Below the pieces are notes generated by a model that worked only from the letters and a program-made list of their open reading frames with translations, searched no databases and was not told where the DNA came from. The position numbers were made by a program, and so were the translations under genes. Positions 21,229-31,839 of a stretch of DNA of 64,000 bases are shown here, in pieces. The stretch's first letter is position 1. Every line of letters starts with the position of its first letter. Origin of the DNA: Delphinus delphis (Eukaryota > Chordata > Mammalia > Artiodactyla > Delphinidae). The DNA lies in assembly GCF_949987515.2 (NCBI RefSeq), contig NC_082694.2, positions 62,494,080 through 62,558,079 of the forward strand, given 5' to 3'.

Positions 21229-24200
21229 ATGGTAATAGCAACATACATATCGATAATTACTTTAAATGTGAATGGATTAAATGCTCCAGCCAAAAGACAC
21301 AGGCTTGTTGAATGGATACAAAAACAAGACCGGTATACATGCTTTCTATGAGAGACCCACTACTTCAGACCTAGGGACAAGTGCAGACTAAAAGTGAGGG
21401 GATGGAAAAAGATATTCCATGCAAATGGCAATCAAAAGAAAGCTGGAGTAGCAATACTCAGACAAAGTAGACTTTAAAATAAAGAATGTTACAAGAGTCA
21501 AAGAAGGACACTACATAATGATCAAGGGATCAATCCAAGAAGAAGATATAACAATTGTAAATATTTATGCAGCCAACATAGGAACCTCAATACATAAGGC
21601 AAATACTAACAGCCATAAAAGGGGAAATCCACAGTAACACAATAATAGTAGGGGACTTTAACACCCCACTTTCACCAATGGACAGATCATCCAAAATGAA
21701 AATAAATAAGGAAAAACAAGCTTGAAATGACACATCAGACAAGATGGACTTAACTGATATTTATAGGACATTCCACACAAAGACAACAGAATGAACTTTC
21801 TTCTCAAGTGCTCATGGAACATTCTTTTCTGACCACAAAGCTTTAAGACTAGATATCAATTACAGGAAAAAAAAAAACTGTAAAAAATACAAACACATGA
21901 AGGCTAAACAATACACTACTAAATAACCAAGAGATCACTGAAGAAATCAAAGAGGAAATCAAAAAATACCTAGAAGCAAATGTCAATGAAAACATGATGA
22001 CCCAAAACCTATTGGGATGCAGCAAAAACAGTTCTAAGAGGGAAGTTTATAGCAATACCATCCTACCTCAAGAAACAAGAAAAATCTCATATAAACAACT
22101 TAACCTTATACCTAAAGCAATTAGAGAATGAAGAACAAAAAAACCTCCAAGTTAGCAGAAGGAAAGAAATCATAAAAATCAGATCAGAAATAAATGAAAA
22201 AGAAATGAAGGAAACAAGAGCAAAAATCAATAAAAGTAAAAGCTGGTTCTTTGAGAAGATAAAAAATATTGATAAACCATTAGCCAGACTCATCACGTAA
22301 AAAAAGAGAGAAGACTCAAATCAACGGAACAGGAAATGAAAAGGTGAAGTAACAACTGACACTGGAGAAATACAGAGGATCGTGAGAGATTACTACAAGC
22401 AACTATATGCCAATAAAATGTACAACCTGGAAGAAATGGACAAATTCTTAGAAAAGCACAACCCTCCAAGACTGAACCAGGAAGAAACAGAAAATATAAT
22501 CAGACCAATCATAATCAATGAAATTAAAACTGTGATTAAAGGTCTTCCAACAAACAAAAGCCCAGGACCAGATGGCTTCACAGGCTAGTTCTATCAAACA
22601 TTTAGAGAAGAGCTAACACCTATCCTTCTCAAACTCTTCCAAAATATAGCAGAGGGAGGAACACTCCCAAACTCATTCTACAATGCCGCCAGCACCCTGA
22701 TACCAAAACCAGACAAAGATGTCACAATTAAAGAAAACTACAGGACAATATCACAGATGAACATAGATGCGAAAATCCTCAAGAAAATACTAGCACACAG
22801 AATCCAGCAGCATATTAAAGGATCATACAGCATGATTAAGTGGGGTTTATCCCAGGAATGCAAGGATTCTTCAGTATATGCAAAGCAATCAATGTGATAC
22901 ACCATATTAACAAATTGAAAGATTAAAAACCATATGATCATTTCAATAGATGCAGAAAAAGTTTTCAACAAAATTCAACACCAATTTTGATAAAAACTCT
23001 CCAGAAAGTAGACATAGAAGGAACCTACCTCAACATAATAAAGACCATATATGACAAACCCACAACCAACATCGCTGTCAATGGTGAAAAACTGAAAGCA
23101 TTTCCACTCAGATCAGGAACAAGAAAAGGTTGTCCACTCTCACCACTATTATTCAACATAGTTTTGGAACATTTAGCCACAGCCTTCAGAGAAGAAACAG
23201 AAATACGAGGAATCCAAATTAGAAAAGAAGAAGTAAAACTGTCACTGTTTGCAGATGTCATGATACTACACATAGAGAATCCTAAAGATGCTACCAGAAA
23301 ACTAAAGCTAATCAATGAATTTGGTAAAGTGGCAGGATATAAAATTAATGCACAGAAATCTCTTGCATTCTTATACACCAATGATGAAAAATCTGAAAGA
23401 GAAATAAAGGAAACACTCCCAATTACCACTGCAACAAAAAGAATAAAATACCTAGTAATAAACCTACCTAAGGAGACAAAAGACTTGTATGCAGAAAACT
23501 ATAAGACACTAATAAAAGAAATTAAAGATGATACAAACAGATGGAGGAATATACTATGTTCTTGATTGGAAGAATCAACATTGTGAAAATGACTCTACTA
23601 CCCAAAGCAATCTACAGATTCAATGCAATCCCTATAAACTACCAATGGCATTTTTCACAGAACTAGAACAAAAAATTCACAATTTGTATAGAAACACAAA
23701 AGACCCTGAATAGCCAAAGCAATCTTGAGAAAGAAAAACAGCCTGGAGGAATCAGGGTCCTTGCATTCAGACTATACTACAAAGCTACAGTAGTCAAGAC
23801 AGTATGGTACTGACACAAAAACAGAAATATAGATCAATGGAACAGGATAGAAAGCCCAGAGATAAACCCACGCACATATGGTCACCTTATCTTTGATAAA
23901 GGAGACAAGAATATACAATGGAGAAAAGATAGTCTCTTCAATAAGTGGTGCTGGGGAAACTGGACAGCTACATGTAAAAGAATGAAATTAGAACACTCCC
24001 TAATACCATACACAAAAATAAACTCAAAATGAATTCAACACCTAAATGTAAGGCCAGACACTATAAAACTCTTAGAGGAAAACCTAGGCAGAACACTCTC
24101 TGACATAAGTCACAGCAGGATCCACTTTGACCCACCTCCTAGAGAAATGGAAATAAAAACAAAAATAAACAAATGGGACCTAATGAAACTTAAAAGCTTT

Positions 24201-24956
24201 TTCACAGCAAAGGAAACCATAAACAGCATGAAAAGGCAACCCTCAGAATGGGAGAAAATATTTACAAGTGAAGCAACTGACAAAGGATTAATCTCCAAAA
24301 TATACAAGCAGCTCATGCAGCTTAATATGAAAAAAAAAAAAAAAACAACACAATCCTGAAATAGGCAGAAGACTTAAAAAGACATTTCTCCAAAGAAGAC
24401 ATACAGATTGCCAACAAACACATGAAAAGATGCTCAACATCACTAATCATTAGAGAAATGCAAATCAAAACCACAGTTAGGTATTATGTCACGTGGTCAG
24501 AATGCTCATCATCAAAATATCTACAAACAATAAATGCTGCAGAAGGTGTGGAGAAAGGCGAACACTCTTGCACTGTTGGTGGGAATGTAAATTAATACAG
24601 CCACTGTGGAGAACAGTATGGAGGTTCCTTAAAAAACTAAAAAGAGAACTACCATATGACCCAATAATCCCACTACTGGGCATATACCCTTACGAACCAT
24701 AATTCAAAAAGAGTCATGTACCTCAATGTTCTTTGCAGCACTATTTACAACAGCCAGGACATGGAAGCAACCTAAGTGTCCATCGACAGGTGAATGGATA
24801 AAGAAAATGTGTCACATATATACAATGGAAAATTACTCAGCCATAAAAAGAAACGAAATTGAGTTATTTGTAGTGAGGTGGATGGACCCAGAGTCTGTCA
24901 CACAGAGTGAAGTAAGTCAGAAAGACAAAAATAAATACCATATATATGGAATCTGA
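21229..24956 (+). pseudogene. L1 ORF2: L1-B ORF2 (endonuclease/reverse transcriptase), inactivated
   Basis: ORF2p nicks target DNA and reverse-transcribes L1 RNA. The start at 21229 opens the endonuclease with 'LNVNGLNAP' but reaches TGA at 21349-21351. RT pieces are open at 22382-22588, stopped by a codon after 'PGPDGFTG', and at 22987-23565. The catalytic FADD motif reads FADV (23248-23259), so the second metal-binding Asp is lost. The C-terminal cysteine region near 24,540 keeps C-x3-C-x7-H-x4-C. ORF1 and ORF2 are separated by about 60 bases, as in L1-D. Confidence 0.9.
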
Positions 24957-25321
24957 AAAAAAAAAGTTCTGATGAAGCTAGGGGCAGGACAAGAATAAAG
25001 ACGCAGATGTAGAGAGTGGACTTGAGGACGCAGGGAGGGGGAAGGGTAAGCTGGGACGAAGTGAAAGAGTAGCATTGACATATATACCCTACCAAATATA
25101 AAATAGATAGCTAGTGGAAAGCAGTCACATAGCACAAGGAGATCAGCTCTGTGTTATGTGACCACCTAGAGGGGTGGGATAGGGAGGGTGGGAGGGAGAA
25201 GAAAGAGGGAGGGGATATCGGTATATAGGTATAAATATAGCTGATTCAGTTTGCTATACAGCAGAAACTAACACAACATTGTAGAGCAATTATAATCCAA
25301 TAAAGATGTTAAAAAGAAAAT
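24957..25321 (+). other. L1-B 3'UTR with G-rich tract and poly(A) signal
   Basis: After the ORF2 stop comes 'gatgaagctaggggcagg', a G-rich block with at least four GGG runs (25171-25197) and the AATAAA at 25299-25304. The same order recurs in L1-C, L1-D and L1-F, and inverted in L1-E. Confidence 0.85.
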
Positions 25322-25429
25322 GTTATGTGACTTGCAAATTATCAGGACAATGTTAAGAAGAGGAAACGGGAAAAGCAACCATTTTTCCAAGGAAAAGTAA
25401 TCAATAGATGCCAACCCTGAGATAATCCA

Positions 25430-26750
25430 GATATTGAAAGTATTAAAGACTATAAAGCAGGTATAACTATGCTGCCTAAGACAATGTTGTGCTCTTCAAA
25501 TGGATGAAGATATGGAAGTCCTCATGGGGGAATATAAACCATATAAAGAACTGATCGCTAGTTTTGGTATGGAGAATATTGCATCTAATATAAGAAATTC
25601 ATTCTATGCGCTCAATGGCACAGTGGAGAAGACAGGAGGGACAGTGAGTTTAGGATAGAGAAGCAAAAATTTAGAGAATATAAACTTTAAGGAAAACAAG
25701 CAAACAAACAAGTGTTGAACGTTGTGGGATAATGAGAGGTCTAACATTAATTCATGTCAGTGGGATCCCAGAATGAAAGAGATGAAGAAAGGAGATAGCA
25801 TTCAGACAATAGGATTGTAGTAGATTAGGAAAGGTTAAGAATCAAAAGCTAAATTATTAGAATAATAAAGTCTGTTAAATTTATTCCATAAACATGAATA
25901 TACAGAATCTTTGATTTGTGAATATTATTAAGCCTCACAAAAAATTAAACTGTATAAAATCACGAAAATAATGAAACAACATGGATCAAATCTAAGAAAA
26001 TTTGCATAGGGAATTTTGACAAACATTAAAAAATTGACAGATGTGTTTATGGACTGATGCGTTAATACTGTAAATATCATTTGTATCCAAGTAAATCTAT
26101 ACATTCAAACAACAATCAAAATGTTAACAAAATATTTAACACTGTTCTAATATGTATATGAAAACATAAATGATCAATAGCCAAAATCTTTAATGGGAAC
26201 AAATTTGAAATATTGATACTTTCAGCTATAAAAATGTGCTATAGAAAATGTGGTTAAACCAGTGTAGTATTGCACAATAATATACGAACAGATAATTTTA
26301 ACAAAATAATCCAGAAAAAGACCTACACACATATAGACATCATGTATACAAATTAAAGTTTTATATATCCTATGATGCAGTAATTTTCTTTCTATTTAAA
26401 ATTCTTATAATTTCATGTGCATCAGAAGAAAGGTATAAGGATAGTGATGGCAGATTTATTCATACTAGCCCCAGTCTGGATACTTTTCAAATGTGTATCA
26501 ACAGCAGTATTCTTAGTAAAAGGTGGTACATTAATGCAATAGGATATTATATAGCAATGAAAATTAATAACAGCTTCAAGAATCAATATGTATGAAACTT
26601 ACAAATATTGGGAAAATAAATTTATAGAAGAATATATGTATTTTGTAAAGTTAGTAAACAGGCAAAATTATTTTTAAACATCTGATAGTGGTTTTCTCTC
26701 AGCATTAGGCAGAGAACTATGATCATAAAGGAACACACAGGGAAACTAAG
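25430..26750 (+). repeat. ancient L1/HAL1-like remnant
   Basis: The left part (25430-25830) resembles decayed ORF1, with 'gtcagtgggatcccagaatg' standing where L1 has the 'gtcccagaag' of the RRM. The right part resembles ORF2, with decayed target-domain text around 26050-26150 and 'gatgcagtaattttctttc' then 'caataggatattatatagca' near the 3' end. No frame survives. The close spacing of ORF1-like and ORF2-3'-like parts suggests a HAL1-type element or internal deletion. Very diverged. Confidence 0.4.
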
Positions 26751-26756
26751 TTTCTG

Positions 26757-27295
26757 TGAGTATAATCGTTAATTTTATATGTCAACTTGAATGGGCCATG
26801 GGATGTCCAGATAATCTGATTAAACATTATTCTGGGTATGTCTGTGAAGGTGTGGTGTTTTTGGATGAGATTAGCATTTGAGTTGGTAGACTGAGTAAAG
26901 CAGATTGCTCTCCCTAGCATGAGTGGGCCTCATCCACTCAGTCAAAGGCCTGAATAGAACAAAAAGGCTGATCTACTTTAAGAGGAAACTCCTCCTGCCT
27001 GAATGTCTTTGATATGAAACATGGATCTTTTCCTACCTTCAGTCTCAAATTGAAACATCAGCTTTTCCTAGATTTCAAGTTGGCTAGCCTTCAGACTGGA
27101 GCTACACCATCAGCTCTGCTAGACACCCACCTTGCTTACGGCAGATCTTGGGCCTTGTCAGCATCCATAATCGAGTAAGCCCATTCCTTATCATGATCTG
27201 TCTGTCTGTGTCTCAAAGTTTTCAGAGTATAGGTCTGTTAGCTCCTTGATTAAATTTACTGGTTCTGTTTCTCTGGAGAACTCTAATAGAGGCAA
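26757..27295 (+). mobile_element. MLT2-like ERVL LTR
   Basis: Characteristic phrases in order: 'atatgtcaacttgaatgggc', 'aaacattattctgggtatgt', 'tttttggatgagattagcat', 'gactgagtaaagcagattg', 'gggcctcatcc', 'aggcctgaatagaacaaaaa' and, at the end, 'ggttctgtttctctggagaa'. These define a common ERVL LTR (MLT2 group as I recognise it). No internal region or partner LTR is visible, so it reads as a solo LTR. The minus-strand 65-codon frame at 26723-26920 is a shadow. Confidence 0.7.
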
Positions 27296-29370
27296 TAATC
27301 AATATCTTAATTTAGTAGGATAATTATAAGAATTTTTATTTCATAATCATTCTTCAAAATCTACATATTTTCCTTTCTTCTGTATTATGCATTCCTCAAC
27401 AAAACAAAACACACACAAGTAAAAAAAAAAAAGTAACTACCATCTCTCTCCAAAATTATACTTATGGAATCCCTATCACTTTTTCTTTGCTGGGGTCTCT
27501 TACGCAATCTGCCTTTGAATTTTAGTACAACAATGGCTGTCCCACAAATAAAACTCTTCCCTAGAAGTTAAACTTTCAATTCTCACCAAATATTTTATAA
27601 AGTTTTCTATTTTTTACTTCCATTCTTCTTAAATCTCCAGTAATTTTGGTAGTGATTTAATTCTTGCAAAACACTGGTAGGTGAATCACTTCTTCTTTTT
27701 GAGGTTTCCCCTCATGTTCAAACATGAGTGGGAAAAGGAAATAGAAAGTCATCAAATAATATAGTTTAATTTTGGCCTAAGATAGATCAAAGTTTCTGAG
27801 AGGAACATATTTCTGATGCATTACTTGACTGGCTAAATATAGCACAGCAGGTAAATCGACTTGTCTTGAAAGTGCCCTGGGCAGAACGACCCTCCCATTA
27901 TTACAGGGGTCTCGGGGCATTTTTAAACTCCTTGTAGTTTATGGAACTTTTTGTTTGTAATATGTTTCTGGAGAGAAGATATATAGTTTCCATCATATTT
28001 TAAAAGACGTCCCAGAAAAACCATGAGGGGTTGCTGGTCCAATTTTTCGGGACTGCAGATGGTGCTAGTTATTTCGTACTATTCTTAAATATTGTATTAG
28101 AATTACCAACAGAAAACTAGATTAGGACAGATAATTGGAGAAAGAAGTGCCAATTATAGGGACATGATAAATCCAATTATAATTTCTGTGCTTCAGAAGT
28201 GATCACAGTGCACTTGATGCACTCCTGTGAGATATGTTTATAAGTAATGTAGAATATCTTATGTTTGACTTGGATGTGGAGATTAGTTAGAGAGATAAAG
28301 GATGGCTAATTTTGGATCAACTATATTGTTTCTTGGTTCACAGGATAGATGGTGACACAGACTGAAAAACAAATGCTCTAAATTACTAAATTATCTCTTT
28401 GTTACCTGACATATGTCATGAGGCTTCCCAGAGTGCCACTTTTCTTTCCAAAAGAATACTAAAGCACAAAAATAACTGCATCAGTAATTGGAAACGTTCA
28501 TTTAATCAACTTTGTTTTATGAAATATCAAGACATGGTTAACTGACAAAAAATATGTAGTAGGACTCTGTAACATACACAATTCTTTAAAAATCAAAGTT
28601 TTATAGTTTATTCTTATGGTTTGTTAAATGTGTCTGGCCAGTGAATTGCATTATATAAACTATAATAAAATATATGTATTAATAATATACACTTGATTCT
28701 AAAGGCATACTGAACATATCATGCCCTATGTTTCATCATTGTGTATATATTTGTATATACATGCAATCACATTTGCATACATACACATGGATATATATAC
28801 ACACATACATATATACATACATACATTTATATACATATATGAAGATAAATATGCTTACATGAGCTAAAAAGCAAACATGTCTACACATGTATATGTGTAT
28901 AAATAATCATTAGTTATAAATTATAATATCCCTACAAAAGTGTAAAAACTCTAAATAATACATTAAATCACTAGTTTATTGAAAAATATAGAATAAGCTC
29001 TGTTAGAGTTAATAATGTTAGGTATTTTAATTAATCAGAGTGGCCAGTTATTTGAGAGGCAAACATTTTCAAAGAATTAACATTAAATAAAATGCACTTC
29101 ATTCTAAAAAAATACTGAAAATATTCTGGGGGGGTGGAATTTGAGAACATTACAATATCAGTGATTCGGATTAACTGTATTAACTTATACAAGTTTCTCC
29201 TGTCTTAAATACAGAGTTATTAGGTAATAGCTCCACACTCCAGAATGCTCAAGATTAGCCTTTGGTACATGCCAGACATTAGATATATATGATGATACAA
29301 AAACAAGTAAATTCAAAATTTTTTCTTCTAGTTCTCTAAAAACAATACCATTTGACATTTTAATTTTGCC
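27296..29370. other. unique AT-rich sequence with TA/CA-rich patch
   Basis: No gene recognised. A degenerate TATA/CATA microsatellite lies at about 28740-28860. The remainder is unique-looking. Confidence 0.5.
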
Positions 29371-29380
29371 TTAAAATGTT

Positions 29381-30370
29381 TTTTTTAATTAAAAATATTT
29401 TTTTCATCTTTATTAGGTTATAATTGCTTAACAATGTTGTGTTAGTTTCTGCTGTACAACGAACTGAATCAGCTATATGTATACCTATATCACCCCCCTC
29501 TTGGGCCTCCCTCCCACCCTCCCCATCCCACCCCTCTAAGTTGTCACAAAGCACCAAGTTGATCTCCCTATGCTACATAGCAGCTTCCCACTAGCATGTG
29601 TCAAGTCTATTCTCTATGTCTGTCTCTATTCCTGCCCTGCCACTAGGTTCATCAGTACCATTTTTCTAGATTCCATATATACACGTTAATTTTTGGTATT
29701 TGTTTTTTTTCTTTCTGACTTACTTCACTCTGTATGACAGATTCTGGGTCCATCCACCTCACGACAAATGACTCAATTTCATTCCTTTTTATGGCTGAGT
29801 AATACTCCATTGTATATAAGTACCACATCTTTATCCATTCATCTGTCAATGGATATTTAGGTTGGTTCCATGTCCTGGCTATTGTAAATAGTGCTGCAGT
29901 GAACATTGGGGTACATGTATCTTTTTGAATTATGGTTTTCTCAGGGTATATGCCCAGTACTGGGATGGCTGGGTCATATAGTAGTTCTATTTTTAGTTTC
30001 TTAAGGAACCTCCATACTGTTCTCCATAGTGGCTGTATCAATTTACATTCCCACCAAGAGTGCAAGAGGGTTCGTTTTTCTCCACACCCTCTCCAGCATT
30101 TATTGTTTGTAGATTTTTTGATGATGGCCATTCTGACCATGCGCAGTGATACCTCATTGTGGTTTTGATTTGCATTTCTCTAATGATTAGTGATGGTGAT
30201 AATCTTTTCATGTGTTTTTTGACCATCTGTATGTCATCTTCGGATTTGTTTTTTTGATATTGAGCTACATGAGCTGCTTGTATATTTTGAGATTAATCCT
30301 TTGTCAGTTGCTTCATTTGCAAATATTTTCTCCCATTCTGAGGGTCTTTTCATCTTGTTTATGGTTCTCT
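29381..30370 (-). mobile_element. L1-E: 5'-truncated L1, 0.99 kb
   Basis: On the minus strand it runs from inside ORF2 (plus-side boundary about 30370) to the 3' end, with a T-rich end at about 29381-29405 and the reversed AATAAA at 29409-29414. The flanks 'ttaaaatgtt' (29371-29380) and 'ttaaaatctt' (30371-30380) match 9 of 10 and fit a slightly diverged target-site duplication. The C-rich block at 29505-29537 is the reverse of the 3'UTR G-rich tract. Confidence 0.93.
29652..30370 (-). pseudogene. L1 ORF2: L1-E ORF2 C-terminal fragment
   Basis: The C-terminal region of ORF2 stays open for 162 codons (29652-30140), which is long for a dead copy. It carries the cysteine motif C-x3-C-x7-H-x4-C (CWRGCG...LLH...C), followed by the conserved '[18 protein letters not shown]' and 'LGIYPEKT' segments and the '[16 protein letters not shown]'-like stretch (here [10 protein letters not shown]). 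Upstream of 30140 the frame is shifted. It lacks endonuclease and RT, so it has no activity by itself. Confidence 0.9.
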
Positions 30371-30380
30371 TTAAAATCTT

Positions 30381-31470
30381 CATGGGGGAAAACCTGTACA
30401 CGTCATCATTTGGGCACGAAAATGTGCCAAAATGCGATAAATATCAGCTTACTTTCTGTGAAAGTGTCAGTCAGCATGGTATTCATTACATTGTTAAAGA
30501 GTAAATCCTGTATAAAACCTAAAATGTATTTGACTCCAAATATAAAACAGAAAATAATAAACTAATTGCTAAAGATTCTAGATGTATAATGTTCTAATAT
30601 TATGATTAGAAAAGCAATTTCTAGTATTTATGAGCAATGATTCCAAAGACATAGTAAATGTTTAGAGAGTTTATTACGACCATAACCATACTGATACCAA
30701 AGCTCTTCAGGCCAGTAAGATGGACTAGAAAGGAGTACATAGTCCAAAGAAAAGCGATATCTACAAGGTCTTTAACATTAGAAAGTTTGAATTTCATTGA
30801 ATTGGAGTAAGATTTTCTTTAAAACATCAAAATAAACCAGCTCTACACATACAAAGCACATTATCACAGTCTTTGTTACCTGTTGTCCTATGACTGAGAA
30901 CATTTTGTCCAAATATCTGATTATTTATGGTGGGAGGGCAAGTTTGTTACCAGCTACTCAAGTATGTGTAGAAGTGGAAGTGACGTTGAAATATTTTATT
31001 CTTGTGACTCCAAGTAGATATAATTCCTCTGTATATAAGGCAGAGATTGCAGGAATTGAATAAAAGGGGATATTTTTATTGTCATCTAAGATAGAAATTA
31101 GTGAAATAGAATGTCACAAAAATTCATAGTTAGAAACAGATAATTAAGAATGGTTTTGTAAATTAAATGACTATTATCAGGCCTATAACCTTCAAAATAT
31201 CTTAGTTACAAATATAAAATATAGAGATATTGAATAGTAAAGTAAAAGTGAATTTTCATTTATGCAAGGGAAAGTTTAAATAATAAAAACATGAACCAAA
31301 AATATTAAACGTTTAAAAGGGTACATGGAGAATAAAGTGACTAAATTTTGACAAAAAAGTAAAATGTGTACTCTCAGAAATCTGTCATCTGTAGGATGTG
31401 AGAATTTGTTAAACTCTGAACAAATATTTTTCTTTCTTAAATATTTATTGATCATATTCCAAAATCCTTT
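30381..31470. other. unique AT-rich sequence
   Basis: Nothing gene-like. The frames 30212-30565 and 30301-30504 begin inside reversed L1-E and run out into this unique flank, so they are artefacts. Confidence 0.5.
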
Positions 31471-31839
31471 CTAAGTAAATCTTTTTTAAAAAAATTAATT
31501 TATTTTTGGCTGTGTTGGGTCTTCGTTGCTGCGCACAGGCTTTCTCTAGTTGCGGCAAGCGGGGGCTAGTCTTCGTTGCAGTAAGCTAACTTCTCATTGT
31601 GGTGGCTTCTCTTGTTGCGGAGCATGGGCTCTAGGTGCGTGGGCTTCAGCAGTTGTGGCATGTGGGCTCAGTAGTTGTGGCTTGCAGGCTCTAGAGCGCA
31701 GGCTCAGTAGTTGTGGCGCATGGGCTTAGTTCCTCTGCGGCATGTGGGATCTTCCCAGACCAGGGCTCGAACCTATGTCCCCTGCAATGACAGGCAGATT
31801 TTTATCCACTGTGCCGCCAGGGAAGTCCCCTAAGTTAAT
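31471..31839 (-). mobile_element. CHR-type SINE with expanded body
   Basis: On the minus strand: head at the right edge (plus 'gccgccagggaagtccc', 31813-31829), B box at 31763-31773 (plus 'agggctcgaac'), then a long body of 'agttgtggc'-type repeats, ending in 'attaatttatttttggctgt' on the plus-side left. The element is about 350 bp, longer than the copies at 19.5 and 54.6 kb. The flanks 'ctaagtaaat' (31471-31480) and 'ctaagttaat' (31830-31839) match 9 of 10. Confidence 0.92.

Larger units (their letters stand above)
18937..25321 (+). mobile_element. L1-B: near full-length L1 with short 5'UTR
   Basis: The element is bounded by the direct repeat 'gttatgtga' at 18928-18936 and 25322-25330. It contains a 5'UTR, ORF1 remnant, ORF2 remnant and a 3'UTR ending in 'ccaataaagatgttaaaaag' (AATAAA at 25299-25304). 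A CHR SINE interrupts the 5'UTR at 19474-19683. Compared with L1-C and L1-D, the CpG-rich middle of the 5'UTR is absent and about 70 extra bases precede the usual start. Both ORFs are broken repeatedly, so the copy is inactive. Insertion into the tail of an older L1 agrees with the L1 endonuclease preference for T-rich/A-rich sites. Confidence 0.93.
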
